Source: Acidocella aquatica (GTDB lineage: Bacteria > Pseudomonadota > Alphaproteobacteria > Acetobacterales > Acetobacteraceae). Taken from it: a DNA stretch of 61,156 nt. Below are positions 1-9,973 of the stretch, piece by piece. The notes under the pieces were generated by a model that was given only the letters and a program-made list of their open reading frames with translations, searched no databases and was not told the origin of the DNA. The stretch covers positions 1 to 61,156 of the forward strand of contig NZ_BSOS01000087.1 in assembly GCF_030160635.1 (NCBI RefSeq), written 5' to 3'. The translations under genes were made by a program, and so were the position numbers. Numbering within the stretch: the first letter of the stretch is position 1; each line of letters begins with the position of its first letter.

Positions 1-1
1 C

Positions 2-706
2 GTCTGCGGCGGTGGTTATTCGAAGATCAGCGCCACGCTGTTTGGCTGCGCCGCGGCGCGCAACAAGGGCACCTGCGGCAACCGGCTGAACATCCGCGTC
101 GAGACCCTCGACGGCATCGTGCTGGCGGGGCTGCAGCACCGGCTGATGGACCCGGATATATTCAAGGAATTCGCTGCCGCGTTCATCGCGGAACGCAACA
201 CCATTCTCGCGCAGCAGAACGCACATTACGAGACTGCCAAAACCGAACTCGGCCGGGTCAAATCACGGCAAAAGGTTTTGGTGCAGGCTTTGATGGACGG
301 CATGCCGGCGCGCACGGTTAAGGACGAGATGATCGCCCTGGAAGCCCGCGAGGATGATTTGCTCGCCCAGCTCGCCAACCAGCCCGCCCGTGAGCCGGCG
401 CTGCATCCCAACCTTGCGGAAGTTTACCGCGAGAAGGTTGCGGCACTGCACACCGCGTTGGCCGACCCGGCAACCAAGGATGAAGCCTTCAGCATCATCC
501 GCACGTTGATCGACGAGGTTCGTCTGATCCCTGAGAACGGCGCGCTTCGCGTTGAGATCCGCGGCGCGCTGGCGGGAATCCTGGCTTTATCGGCCGCAAA
601 CGACAAAACCGCCCGTGTTTCCACGGACGGTTCTGTTTCTGTTCTGGTTGAGCAAATCAAGATGGTTGCGGGACCTGGATTTGAACCAGGGACCTTCAGG
701 TTATGA
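2..706 (+). CDS. Serine recombinase, C-terminal part (neighbouring element)
   Basis: The reading frame is open from the window edge, so the N-terminal resolvase domain is outside. The visible part starts in a recombinase zinc-ribbon (Cys residues in CGGGYSK, FGCAA and GTCGN), followed by a helical, coiled-coil-like stretch rich in Glu/Lys/Arg, as in large serine recombinases. The last 13 residues (VAGPGFEPGTFRL) are translated from the tRNA-fMet repeat at 663-716, and the stop TGA falls inside it. The gene therefore belongs to a different element that abuts the same attachment site. The family call rests on the zinc-ribbon/coiled-coil pattern because the catalytic serine is not in the window. 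Confidence 0.75.
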   Translation, partial: VCGGGYSKISATLFGCAAARNKGTCGNRLNIRVETLDGIVLAGLQHRLMDPDIFKEFAAAFIAERNTILAQQNAHYETAKTELGRVKSRQKVLVQALMDGMPARTVKDEMIALEAREDDLLAQLANQPAREPALHPNLAEVYREKVAALHTALADPATKDEAFSIIRTLIDEVRLIPENGALRVEIRGALAGILALSAANDKTARVSTDGSVSVLVEQIKMVAGPGFEPGTFRL

Positions 707-716
707 GCCTGACGAG
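663..716. repeat. att direct repeat, left copy
   Basis: This is a 54-bp copy of the tRNA-fMet 3' part: acceptor 3' strand with CCA, T arm, variable region, anticodon arm and part of the D-arm. It is identical to 61091-61144 and diverges on both sides. It marks the left end of the ICE and also forms the 3' end of the upstream recombinase reading frame. Confidence 0.95.
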
Positions 717-942
717 GAATAATTTCTCTCAAGTATATTCTTTGGATTTTTAAAACCACTATTCCACTACCCTTAATAATGCACTTGAAAATCACCAATC
801 GTTCCGACTTCCACCAAAAAATGCCCTAATAGGGCGTAAGAAGCAAAATAAACGGTCTATATCGGCGGACGGTTCAAGCTACGAAGAATCGGTTGGGCGG
901 CCGCGGAAGACCAAGATGCTCACGCAAATCCCCCGGCTAGCT

Positions 943-2388
943 TTACTCCACCAAGCTCCAGAACGAGCTCTTGCGGGCATGCTCCCGCCGCAGTCTGACC
1001 ACATAGGCATCGTGCGCTTCCAATCCCACGAACGCCTCAACCCCGGCGGACAGGCTGGCGCAGCTCAGCAAATGCCGCGCGGCGTGCTTGTAGCGGCTGG
1101 AACGGTTGTGGATGAGCGCAAAATCGATCATCGCCCGCAGCACCAGCACGGCCGCCAAATTGTGTTTGCCCGCCAACGCCTCAGATGCCGGGGTCAGAAC
1201 TTCATAATGATCGCCATCCAATTCGCCCGCGCGTTCCAACACCAGCGCCGCCGCGCGGTTCAGGTCCGGCCACGAGATCAAAAATCCAAGCGCTCGCGAA
1301 AAATTCTTATCCTTTTTGACAAGATCAAGCGCCTTGTCCTCGGCCTCGACATCGTCAAAATCCGGCAGGCGTTTCAGATAACCCCGCAAATGTGATGGCG
1401 AAAGTGCGTGCTCAAAGCAGTACCATCGCACGGCCTGGGCCTCCGTGGCACGGCCCATTGCGTCCAGAACCGCGATGCGGGCGTCCTCCCACTCAAAATC
1501 CAGCCAATCTTCCCGTGCGCGCTGGCGGGGGACAGCCGTCTCAATGGCATTCCAGGCTTCCTCCAACCGCCCTACCGCGAGCAGTCTTTGAGCGATCTCG
1601 GCGGCGAAGGCCGGCACCTTGCGGGTTTTGACGTCATACTGCGCGATGAAAGCGTCCACGTCCCCCTGGGCGTCGGCAATTTCCTGCAAGGCCAGTTTCA
1701 CGGTGCTGGGGCGGGAACGCTCGGCAATCTCATCCTGATAAATCGGCCCGGAGGAGCCGTAGCCAATCCTAATGCGATCTTTCGCCGCAGGTTTCTCTAC
1801 CGGCCGGTTCGACAGATCAACCATGAGCTGTTTCAGATGGTCCAGCCCAGCCTTCCCCATTGCCTTGGCCAGGGCAGCGATAAGCCCATCGAATTGGCCG
1901 TAATCATTGGCAAGCAGCGCCCTGAAGGTCTGCTCTGCCAGTGCCTGCGCCGAAGGCTTGGCCAGCACGGCGATGGCGCCGAGATCTTCACAGGCCTGAT
2001 GAAAAATCGGGCTGATATGGCCATTGCTGTCATCGCAGCGCGAAAAGATCGAGTTGGCTAGCTCCATGAAGCGCCAGAGCAAGTCGAGCGCTTCCGTCGG
2101 GTCACGCTGGGCGACGGTCCCGGCAATGGCAGCGCGCTGCGCTTCAAGATCAGCCGCCAGGGGCTTAATGCCCCGCCAATCCACGAAACTCCGCGCCCGG
2201 CCGATGGCGGCAAGCCGCTTGCGGACCTCCTTGCCCAGCTCGACGGGGCTTTGCGCCCCCGCCAGCTCCATTCGCAGCCTGCGCTTCGCCAAGGCATCAC
2301 CAGTGCTGATCTCAATCAGCAGCGCGGCGAGGCGCTCTGCCCCCAGCACTTCCAGGTTTTTGGCGTTCAGTGTTGTCGTCTTGGCCAT
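943..2388 (-). CDS. DUF6880-like helical protein
   Basis: This is a 481-residue, mostly alpha-helical soluble protein of unknown function. No enzyme motif or membrane segment is visible. The overall look (LGAERLAALLIEIS near the start, TPR-like helices in the middle, and RYKHAARHLLSCASLS near the end) matches what I remember of the DUF6880 family in alphaproteobacteria. I chose ATG 2388 because homologous-looking sequence starts there and a purine-rich GGATGGA precedes it; the frame stays open further upstream. It is the first gene inside the left end and is divergent from the DISARM block. It may be a defence accessory or passive cargo. Confidence 0.6.
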   Translation of the reverse strand: MAKTTTLNAKNLEVLGAERLAALLIEISTGDALAKRRLRMELAGAQSPVELGKEVRKRLAAIGRARSFVDWRGIKPLAADLEAQRAAIAGTVAQRDPTEALDLLWRFMELANSIFSRCDDSNGHISPIFHQACEDLGAIAVLAKPSAQALAEQTFRALLANDYGQFDGLIAALAKAMGKAGLDHLKQLMVDLSNRPVEKPAAKDRIRIGYGSSGPIYQDEIAERSRPSTVKLALQEIADAQGDVDAFIAQYDVKTRKVPAFAAEIAQRLLAVGRLEEAWNAIETAVPRQRAREDWLDFEWEDARIAVLDAMGRATEAQAVRWYCFEHALSPSHLRGYLKRLPDFDDVEAEDKALDLVKKDKNFSRALGFLISWPDLNRAAALVLERAGELDGDHYEVLTPASEALAGKHNLAAVLVLRAMIDFALIHNRSSRYKHAARHLLSCASLSAGVEAFVGLEAHDAYVVRLRREHARKSSFWSLVE

Positions 2389-2597
2389 GCAATGTCCATC
2401 CGAAGTCACCTTGTCGTGGCATGCTTGGCTTTGGCCTGACAAGCCATGCTGGCAGAGCTCAAATTTCGAGCCCGTACTTCGCCAAAAATCCACACAAACA
2501 ATTGATTCTATTTGTTTAATCAGCCAGGATCACGCACCCATAAATTGACCCCAAGCCGTAGATGCTATAGCCGGAATCGTGTGAAAGGGGCGAGACG

Positions 2598-2696
2598 ATG
2601 ACCGAAAGCAGCATTTACGAACGGCCGATTCTCAACTCGCCCAATCGCGGGCCTGACCAACTGGCGGCGGCCAAATTATCATATTTGTGGCATTGA
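2598..2696 (+). CDS. 32-aa ORF ahead of drmD, possible gene remnant or leader
   Basis: ATG 2598 has a purine-rich GAAAGGGGCGAG just upstream, and the frame ends with TGA 2694-2696, four bases before drmD. The peptide contains YERPILNSPNRGPD. To me this recalls the N-terminal 'NPILNSP' segment of BPTD_3080-type/type III-like restriction helicases, so it may be the stump of a lost restriction gene. It could instead be a leader peptide coupled to drmD. Function unknown; the family resemblance rests on a very short stretch. Confidence 0.35.
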   Translation: MTESSIYERPILNSPNRGPDQLAAAKLSYLWH

Positions 2697-2700
2697 AGTT

Positions 2701-5700
2701 ATGCAACGAGCAGTCGGGCCGACAATCGAACCGGGAAGCTTCGTCGAGCTGCGGGGCCGTCCGTGGTTGGTCGAGCAAGTCCAGGGGGAGGCGAACGACC
2801 TTCAGACCCTCAACCTCTCGTGCATTTCAGACGACGCTCAGGGCGAGCGGCTGGAAATCCTCTGGGATGCCGAAATCGGCGCTGTCGTGCTCGATGAGGA
2901 TGGATGGCGGAATATCGGCGCCGGCCTTCCTGACCGTGCTGAAGTGTTGGCCGCCCACCTACGCGCGATAAGATGGCGTTCTGCGACCGCCGCTGATCGC
3001 GACCTGTTGCAAGCGCCCTTTCGGGCAGGCATTCGGCTCGATGCCTATCAGCTTCTCCCGCTTCGTAAGGCGTTGCGGCTTCCGCGCGTGAATCTGTTGA
3101 TTGCGGATGACGTGGGCTTGGGCAAGACCGTCGAGGCAGGCCTTGTAGCGCGAGAGCTCCTGCTGCGGCGGCGGATCGATTTCATCGTCATCGCGGCCCC
3201 GCCCGCTATGACGATCCAGTGGAAGGACGAACTGGAAGCGAAGTTCGGGCTTTCGTTCGAAATCATCGACAGAGAGCGGATAGGCGAGATGCGCCGGCTT
3301 CGGGGCTTCTCCGTGAATCCCTGGGCGACCGGCTCGCGATTCATCGTCTCGCATCGTCTCCTCACGGATGAGGTTTATGCGGCTGGACTCCGTGACGTGC
3401 TCGGCGAGTTTCGTGCCCGTGCGCTATTCGTTTTGGACGAGGCGCACCACGCCGCGCCCGCGGCGGGCATTCGCTACGCAATCTCAAGCCAGCTCACGAA
3501 AGCGGTTCGCGAACTCGGCGAGCGGTTCGAGCACCGCCTTTTCCTGACAGCCACGCCACACAATGGGCACTCGAACAGCTTCTCGGCTTTGCTTGAGATG
3601 CTTGATCCCCAGCGCTTCACTCGGGGTGTCGAGGTTCGCCCAAAGGATCTTGAGCCCGTCATGGTCCGGCGGCTGAAGGCCGATCTTCGGCGCCTTGGCG
3701 AAGCGTTCCCGGAGCGGATCATCGAGGCGGTTCGCATCGACGGTCTGCCGGAGGACACGCCTGAACTCGCACTCGCCCGGCAGCTTGCCACGTACGGCGA
3801 GATGCGGATGCGGCGCATCGCTAATCTTCCGACCCAAAAGGCGTCGATGGCGAAGCTGGCCTTTGTAGGTCTCCAGCAACGGCTGTTGTCGTCGGTCGCG
3901 GCGTTCGCACGGACCCTGAAAGTCCACAGGGCAACATTGCAGCGAATGCTCGATGGTGAAGAAGCCGGCTTGGTCGCTGCCGCCGCGCTGGCGTTTGTGG
4001 GCGGCCCCGCGAGCGAAGACAGCGCCGAGCTTGGGCTTGAAGGCGAGCGCGCCGAAAAAACTATCGACGCGGATGACGACGCCACGGCCGAGGCCGCTTC
4101 AGCCCTTGGCGTTGCAGACGCAGCGAAGGGAGACCTGCGCGCTGAACTTGCCGCGGTCGATGACATGCTGGCCATCGCAGAGCGCTACGCGTCGCGGCCC
4201 GACGCCCGGGTCCGGTGGTTGACCGATTGGATAAAAGCCAACCTTCTCAGCGGCCAAAACTGGAATCGCCGGCGTCTCATCATTTTCACAGAATACGAGG
4301 ACACGCGGCGGTGGCTCGAACGACGCCTGCGTGAGGCGGTGTCGGACACGGATCGCGCTGACGATCGAATTGGCGTCTTCACCGGCGCAACTGGATCGGA
4401 TCGAAGGGAAGATGTGAAACGAGCGTTCAACGCGGATCCCGATGTTGAGCCCTTGCGCATCCTCATTTGCACTGATGCGGCCCGCGAAGGCATCAACCTC
4501 CAAAGCTATTGCTCCGACCTGATTCATTTCGACCTGCCGTGGAACCCCTCCCGACTGGAGCAGCGCAACGGCCGGATCGATCGCAAACTTCAGCCGGCGA
4601 AGCAGGTTATTTGCCGTTACTTCCGCTACGAGCAGCGCGAAGCCGACATCGTATTGGAAGCGCTGGTCCGGAAGACGGAGACCATCCGCGATCAGCTCGG
4701 ATCGGTCGGCCAAGTGATTGAAGAGCGCATCGCGAAGCGTCTGGCCGAAGGCGGCATTTTGCGTGGTCAGGGCGCGGCGATCGCTCGTGCCATCGCTGAG
4801 GAAAGCGATGCCGAACGGCTCAATCGCGCGCGCGCCGAAATGGACGACGACGAGCGCGCGCGTCACGAACGGTTGCTGAAGGAGCAGGCCGATCTGCAGC
4901 GCGCACTCGAACGGTCGCGTGAGCGAGTCGGTGTCGACCCGGAAGATCTTCATCGTGTGGCTGCGGCGGCGTTGTCACGCGCCGGGTATGTGCTTGACGA
5001 GGCCCGTGGGCCGGCGATCGGCAAGGTGGCAACCTACCGCCTCAATCCCAACGATCCGGCGTTCACAAAGGATGCGGGTTGGGACGACGCCTTTGACGAT
5101 CTGCGAGTGCGACCGCGGAAGCGCGGTGAGCGTCTCGGCGACTGGCGGCGCGATGCGCCCATCCGGTCAATTGCTTTCAGTCCGCCGATCATGGCCGACG
5201 GCCGTGACGCCTCGGACGTGGTGCAAGTGCATCTTGAGCACCGCCTGGTCAGACGGCTGCTGTCTCGCTTCCTCAGCCAAGGCTTCCAGTCGAAGCTTTC
5301 GCGTGTGTCGGTCATTTACGGGCCGGGCGCGCAGCCTCGTATCGTCCTGATGGGACGCCTGGCGGTCTTTGGCGCTGGCGCAGCTCGGCTGCACGAAGAA
5401 GTCATCCCGATTACCGCGATCTGGACAGAGTCAGAACGCGACCGCAAGTCGCTCCGACCGCTGGGCGAGAGCGGCGAGGAGAAGACCCTCAATCAGCTCG
5501 AAGACGCCCTGCGTGACGCGCGTGAAGCGTCCGGCGCCGCGGTCGCCCGTATCCAGGCTCTCGTCACGAAGGATATCGCCGACCTTGTCCCAGCCTTGGA
5601 AAAGATCGCCTCAGAACGCCTGACAACGGTTACTGCGCAACTCCAGAAGCGAGGCGAGGAAGAGGCTCGCTCGCTGTCGGACCTGCTTGAACAACAGCGG

Positions 5701-5931
5701 TCACGTATCGCCAAGGCGGCAAAAGAGTTCGATCCCAATCAGCTCACACTAGATCTCGTGCCCGAGGAACGACGCGAGCGAGAAGCTGACCGGCGGCACT
5801 GGGAAGGCCGCTTGAAACGCCTTGAGCGTGAGCTGCGGGATGAACCGAAGCGGCTCCGTGATTCTTATGAGGTGCGTGCGCATCGCCTGGAGCCGGTTGG
5901 TCTTGTCTATCTTTGGCCGGTATCAGGATAA
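2701..5931 (+). CDS. drmD: DISARM SNF2-like helicase DrmD
   Basis: This is a 1076-residue superfamily 2 (SNF2/HepA-like) ATPase. Walker A (DDVGLGKT) is near residues 136-143, DEAHH at 246-250, motif III TATPHNG near 283-289, and motif VI (LEQRNGRIDR) near 618-628, followed by a long charged coiled-coil C-terminus. DrmD defines class 1 DISARM, an anti-phage system in which a methylase marks host DNA and the DrmA/DrmB complex blocks incoming DNA. It is followed five bases later by drmMI. ATG 2701 fits the N-terminal SH3-like start (GSFVELRGRPWLVEQ), although no strong Shine-Dalgarno precedes it. Neighbours drmMI, drmA and drmB make the assignment firm. Confidence 0.9.
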   Translation: MQRAVGPTIEPGSFVELRGRPWLVEQVQGEANDLQTLNLSCISDDAQGERLEILWDAEIGAVVLDEDGWRNIGAGLPDRAEVLAAHLRAIRWRSATAADRDLLQAPFRAGIRLDAYQLLPLRKALRLPRVNLLIADDVGLGKTVEAGLVARELLLRRRIDFIVIAAPPAMTIQWKDELEAKFGLSFEIIDRERIGEMRRLRGFSVNPWATGSRFIVSHRLLTDEVYAAGLRDVLGEFRARALFVLDEAHHAAPAAGIRYAISSQLTKAVRELGERFEHRLFLTATPHNGHSNSFSALLEMLDPQRFTRGVEVRPKDLEPVMVRRLKADLRRLGEAFPERIIEAVRIDGLPEDTPELALARQLATYGEMRMRRIANLPTQKASMAKLAFVGLQQRLLSSVAAFARTLKVHRATLQRMLDGEEAGLVAAAALAFVGGPASEDSAELGLEGERAEKTIDADDDATAEAASALGVADAAKGDLRAELAAVDDMLAIAERYASRPDARVRWLTDWIKANLLSGQNWNRRRLIIFTEYEDTRRWLERRLREAVSDTDRADDRIGVFTGATGSDRREDVKRAFNADPDVEPLRILICTDAAREGINLQSYCSDLIHFDLPWNPSRLEQRNGRIDRKLQPAKQVICRYFRYEQREADIVLEALVRKTETIRDQLGSVGQVIEERIAKRLAEGGILRGQGAAIARAIAEESDAERLNRARAEMDDDERARHERLLKEQADLQRALERSRERVGVDPEDLHRVAAAALSRAGYVLDEARGPAIGKVATYRLNPNDPAFTKDAGWDDAFDDLRVRPRKRGERLGDWRRDAPIRSIAFSPPIMADGRDASDVVQVHLEHRLVRRLLSRFLSQGFQSKLSRVSVIYGPGAQPRIVLMGRLAVFGAGAARLHEEVIPITAIWTESERDRKSLRPLGESGEEKTLNQLEDALRDAREASGAAVARIQALVTKDIADLVPALEKIASERLTTVTAQLQKRGEEEARSLSDLLEQQRSRIAKAAKEFDPNQLTLDLVPEERREREADRRHWEGRLKRLERELRDEPKRLRDSYEVRAHRLEPVGLVYLWPVSG

Positions 5932-5936
5932 GTACG

Positions 5937-8900
5937 ATGGCTACGGAAATTTATCGCGATCCAGATCTTGAATGGCTCGACCATGTGCCGCCTGTGGGCC
6001 TCGTTGTCGCGCCGACGCTCCTGAAAGAATTGGGACTACCACCAATTAGGCAAACGCCAATCGACACTGGCCTAGTTGCTGAGATTATTGGCGCTGACTT
6101 TTCCATACCGGCACTCACTGACCCCTGGGCGTTCGTCGAGAAGGTGCTCGGCTGGGAAGCGCGCCATGTTGCCGGTGCTCCCGGTGGTCCAGCTCTTCCG
6201 GATGAATTGTTCGTGGCGCTCCCCGAGCACGGCACGACACTGCGGCCAACTTGGGCGGTCGCTGGGCTCGGGGACAGCGATCAACGCTGGCAACTCCTTG
6301 TGCGTATTGAGGCGCCGGGAATTGATCCCGACACCAGGAACGCGCTCGATGGCTGGGAGGCGACCCCGCACCAGCGCTTTGAGCGACTATTGCGTGATAC
6401 GGGTGTCTTCGCTGGTCTACTTATTTCCGAACGCGACGAACGCAGGGATGGCGAGATTCGATACTATCCTGAATTTCGCCTGATTTATGCGCCCCGTGGC
6501 GAAACGTCTGGCCATCAGAGCTTTCCGATCCGCCCCATGGCGATGGTTGCCGGCCGGTCGATGCTTGGCGGCCTGAAGCTGCTGCTTGATCGCAACCGCC
6601 TCCTTTTAGGGCCCGATGATCGTCGCCTGCCCGCCCTTCTGAAGCGGAGCCGAGATGCTCAGGCTCTGGTCTCCACTGCCCTGGCGGAGCAAGTTCTGGG
6701 CGCACTTCATGAGCTGCTGCGTGGGTTGGACAACGCTGAACCGGCGCTGGTGCGTGAACTCGCGGTCAGCCGTCCCGATCATCTTTATGAAGGGTTGCTG
6801 ACAGTGTTGATGCGCCTGGTCTTCGTGCTTTATGCAGAAGACCGGGACCTCCTGCCGTCGCGATCAGACGCGCGGGCGCGGGAAATCTACGAGACCAGCT
6901 ATTCGGTCCGCGGCCTTTACGCGAAGCTCACAGAGGACGCGACACTCAATCCCGATACGATGGATGAGCGGCGCGGCGGATGGGGCGGATTGCTGGCGCT
7001 GTTTCGGCTGATCCACAAAGGCCACAAGACCGGCTTCGTTCAGGCGCGTGGCGGCAAGCTGTTCGATCCGGACGAATTCCCTTTCCTCGAGGGCCGCGCC
7101 TCGAAGGATGAGCCAGCCCGAATTCTGGCCGTGTCGGACGGGTGCCTGCTTCGCATCCTCGAAGGGTTGATGACCTTGAAACTGCGCGGGACAGAGCGAG
7201 AGCGGCTGTCTTACCGGACCCTCGACGTCGAACAGATCGGCTCGGTGTACGAGACCGTCATGGGCTTCACGGTCGAGGCCGCCAAAAGCCGCGTGCTCGC
7301 CATCAAGGCGGGCAAGAACAACAAGACGCCGGTGTTCGTCGCGCTCGATGACCTTCTTGCCAAGAAGGGCAAGGACCGGATCAAGGAGCTGAAGGAGAAT
7401 GTGGGCCGCGCGCTGACGGCGGCGCAGGGCAAGCCGGTCGAGGACGCCAAGAGCATCGACGATCTGGTGGCGGCGCTCGACGGCATGGTCGATGAGCGCG
7501 GCTCGCCAAAAAAGCGGGTCGCGGCATCCGGAACGCCGATCCTGCAGCCTACCGGCGAACGGCGGCGGACCGGCAGTCACTACACCCCTCGGTCGCTCAC
7601 TGCGCCGATCGTCAAATACGCGTTGGAGCCAGCTTTCGGGAAGCTCGGACCAGACGCGACGCCAGAGCAGGTGCTGGAACTGAAATTGTGTGATCCGGCC
7701 ATGGGGTCCGGCGCCTTTCTGGTCGAGGCCTGCCGCGCCTTGGGCGAGCGGCTGGTCGCCGCCTGGGCGCGCTGGCCTGACAAGCGGCCCAAAATCCCGG
7801 CGGATGAAGATGAGGAGCTACATGCGCGCCGCCTGGTGGCGCAGCGATGCCTCTATGGCGTCGACAAGAACCCGCGCGCGGTCGATTTGGCGCGCTTGTC
7901 GCTCTGGCTGGCCACGCTGGCGCGAGATCATGAATTCACCTTCCTCGATCACGCGCTGAAATGCGGCGATAGCCTTGTTGGGCTGACGACGGCGCAGATC
8001 GCCGCAGCAAACTGGGATGAATCGAAGCCGGGGCTGCCGTTGTTTCGCCAGTTGGTGCGAGACAACGTGGCCAAGGTAATGAAGGGCCGTGCTGAAATCC
8101 AGAACGCGCCAGACGATACGATGCGCGCCATCCAGGAGGCACGTCATCGCAATCTTGAATCGGAAGTCTCACCCATCCGTGTCATGGGCGATGCGGTGAT
8201 TTCGGCATTTTTTGCGGCGGACAAAGCAAAGGCGCGCGAGAAGGCCCGCGCCGATGTCGAGAGCCAAATCTCCAGCATGCCGCCGCGCTGGGGTTTGCTG
8301 GCAGCCGCGGCCGCTCGGCTGCGTGCGGGAGAGCACGGCCTCACGCCGTTTCACTGGCAGGTCGAGTTCCCTGAGGTGTTCGCGCGCGACAATGGCGGGT
8401 TCGACGCCATTGTGGGGAATCCGCCTTTTGCCGGGAAGAACACGATCATCGCTGGCAACTCCAAAAATTATTTACCTTGGCTACAAACGCTCCATTCGGG
8501 TGCGCATGGGAACGCCGACCTTGTGGCGCATTTCTTCCGACGCGCCTTCGGCTTACTGCGGCAAGGTGGCGTATTTGGTCTTATCGCCACCAACACCATC
8601 GGGCAGGGCGATACGCGTGCATCGGGGCTGACCAAGATCATCGCCGATGGCGGTGCGATCTTACGCGCCACGCGAAGACTGAAGTGGCCGGGGGAAGCGG
8701 CAGTCGTGGTCTCCGTCGTGCATATCGTGAAGGGTGACGTGGGCTCACCAGTGCTCGACACGCGGCCCGTGCGGCGCATTTCGGCCTATTTGGTCGAGGG
8801 CGATCTTGATACCTCGCCTGTCGCGTTAGCGGCAAATTCTGGCAAGGCCTTCGTTGGTTCATACGTGCTCGGCGTGGGCTTCACCTTCGATGATGCAGCC

Positions 8901-9968
8901 GCGGAGAAGGGTGAAGCTGAGCGCTTAGATACTATGCGTGCGCTAATCGCGAAGGACCCTAGAAATGCCGAGCGCATTTTCCCGTTCATCGGCGGTGAGG
9001 AAGTGAACACCGAACCCGAACATCGCTATCATCGTTTCGTAGTCGACTTCTTCGACCGCCCGTTAAAACGCGATCCAGCTCTGCGCTCCTGGTTCAAGAT
9101 GGATGACAGCGAGATCGCAAGATGTCGGGTTGAAGGCGTCGTTCCGGGAGACTACCCAGACGAAGTTGCCGAAGATTGGCCGGACTTGACCGAAATTATC
9201 CGTCGTCGCGTGAAGCCCGAGCGGGACAAACAGAAACGCCCGGCTCTAAAAACGCGATGGTGGCAGTATGCGGAAAAGCGGCCCGGGCTCTACCGCACGA
9301 TTGCCTCGCTTAAGTCAGTCTTTGTGAACTCCAGCAAAGCTGCGCCCCAATATGCAATCGCCTTGTTGCCCAACGGGCTCGTCTATTCACAAAACCTCAA
9401 TGTGTTCGCCCTTGAAGGCTTCGCGTCCTTCGCGTGCCTTCAAACATCAGCACATGAGATTTGGGCGAGATTTGTCGGCACGACCATGAAGGATGATCTT
9501 ACATACACGATCGAGGATTGCTTCCGCACGTTCCCATTCCCCGCCGATTTCGAAACCGACCCCGACCTTGAAGCGGCAGGCGAGGCCTATCATGCCTTTC
9601 GTGCGCAGCTAATGATTGCCCGCAAAGAGGGCCTGACCAAAACCTACAACCGCTTCCACGCGCGCGGCGAAAACGGCGCTGATATCGCCCGCCTGCGCTC
9701 ACTCCACCAAGAGATGGATGTCGCCGTGCTGCGCGCCTATGGCTGGGACGATCTGGCCGATCGTGCTGGGCCCGAGTTCATCGATCAGGAAGCGGACGAG
9801 GGCAAGACGCCCAAGACCCGCCTCGACTGGCCATCCGACTTCAAAGACGAAGTCCTCGCTCGGCTACTAGCCCTCAACGCCGAACGTGCTGCGACTGAAC
9901 AAGCTGAAGGATTTTCATTTGTAGATGAGGATGAAAGCGAGCCTGAAGGCGAGGAAGAACTTGATTAG
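5937..9968 (+). CDS. drmMI: DISARM class 1 adenine methylase DrmMI
   Basis: This is a 1343-residue Eco57I/PglX-like N6-adenine DNA methyltransferase. The SAM-binding motif I (CDPAMGSGAF) is near residue 584 and the catalytic motif IV NPPF (VGNPPFAGKN) near residue 827. It carries a long N-terminal helical region and a C-terminal target-recognition part. In class 1 DISARM this enzyme protects host DNA. I prefer ATG 5937, which has AGGA (5925-5928) upstream, over the in-frame ATG 5913 that would overlap drmD by 19 bases. The stop lies five bases from the 3' end of the convergent ankyrin gene. Confidence 0.9.
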   Translation: MATEIYRDPDLEWLDHVPPVGLVVAPTLLKELGLPPIRQTPIDTGLVAEIIGADFSIPALTDPWAFVEKVLGWEARHVAGAPGGPALPDELFVALPEHGTTLRPTWAVAGLGDSDQRWQLLVRIEAPGIDPDTRNALDGWEATPHQRFERLLRDTGVFAGLLISERDERRDGEIRYYPEFRLIYAPRGETSGHQSFPIRPMAMVAGRSMLGGLKLLLDRNRLLLGPDDRRLPALLKRSRDAQALVSTALAEQVLGALHELLRGLDNAEPALVRELAVSRPDHLYEGLLTVLMRLVFVLYAEDRDLLPSRSDARAREIYETSYSVRGLYAKLTEDATLNPDTMDERRGGWGGLLALFRLIHKGHKTGFVQARGGKLFDPDEFPFLEGRASKDEPARILAVSDGCLLRILEGLMTLKLRGTERERLSYRTLDVEQIGSVYETVMGFTVEAAKSRVLAIKAGKNNKTPVFVALDDLLAKKGKDRIKELKENVGRALTAAQGKPVEDAKSIDDLVAALDGMVDERGSPKKRVAASGTPILQPTGERRRTGSHYTPRSLTAPIVKYALEPAFGKLGPDATPEQVLELKLCDPAMGSGAFLVEACRALGERLVAAWARWPDKRPKIPADEDEELHARRLVAQRCLYGVDKNPRAVDLARLSLWLATLARDHEFTFLDHALKCGDSLVGLTTAQIAAANWDESKPGLPLFRQLVRDNVAKVMKGRAEIQNAPDDTMRAIQEARHRNLESEVSPIRVMGDAVISAFFAADKAKAREKARADVESQISSMPPRWGLLAAAAARLRAGEHGLTPFHWQVEFPEVFARDNGGFDAIVGNPPFAGKNTIIAGNSKNYLPWLQTLHSGAHGNADLVAHFFRRAFGLLRQGGVFGLIATNTIGQGDTRASGLTKIIADGGAILRATRRLKWPGEAAVVVSVVHIVKGDVGSPVLDTRPVRRISAYLVEGDLDTSPVALAANSGKAFVGSYVLGVGFTFDDAAAEKGEAERLDTMRALIAKDPRNAERIFPFIGGEEVNTEPEHRYHRFVVDFFDRPLKRDPALRSWFKMDDSEIARCRVEGVVPGDYPDEVAEDWPDLTEIIRRRVKPERDKQKRPALKTRWWQYAEKRPGLYRTIASLKSVFVNSSKAAPQYAIALLPNGLVYSQNLNVFALEGFASFACLQTSAHEIWARFVGTTMKDDLTYTIEDCFRTFPFPADFETDPDLEAAGEAYHAFRAQLMIARKEGLTKTYNRFHARGENGADIARLRSLHQEMDVAVLRAYGWDDLADRAGPEFIDQEADEGKTPKTRLDWPSDFKDEVLARLLALNAERAATEQAEGFSFVDEDESEPEGEEELD

Positions 9969-9973
9969 AAAAA

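Noticed and set aside
424-798. 124-aa minus-strand frame across the left att repeat
   Set aside because: Antisense to the recombinase and the tRNA fragment; its similarity to other proteins would only reflect tRNA-derived codons.
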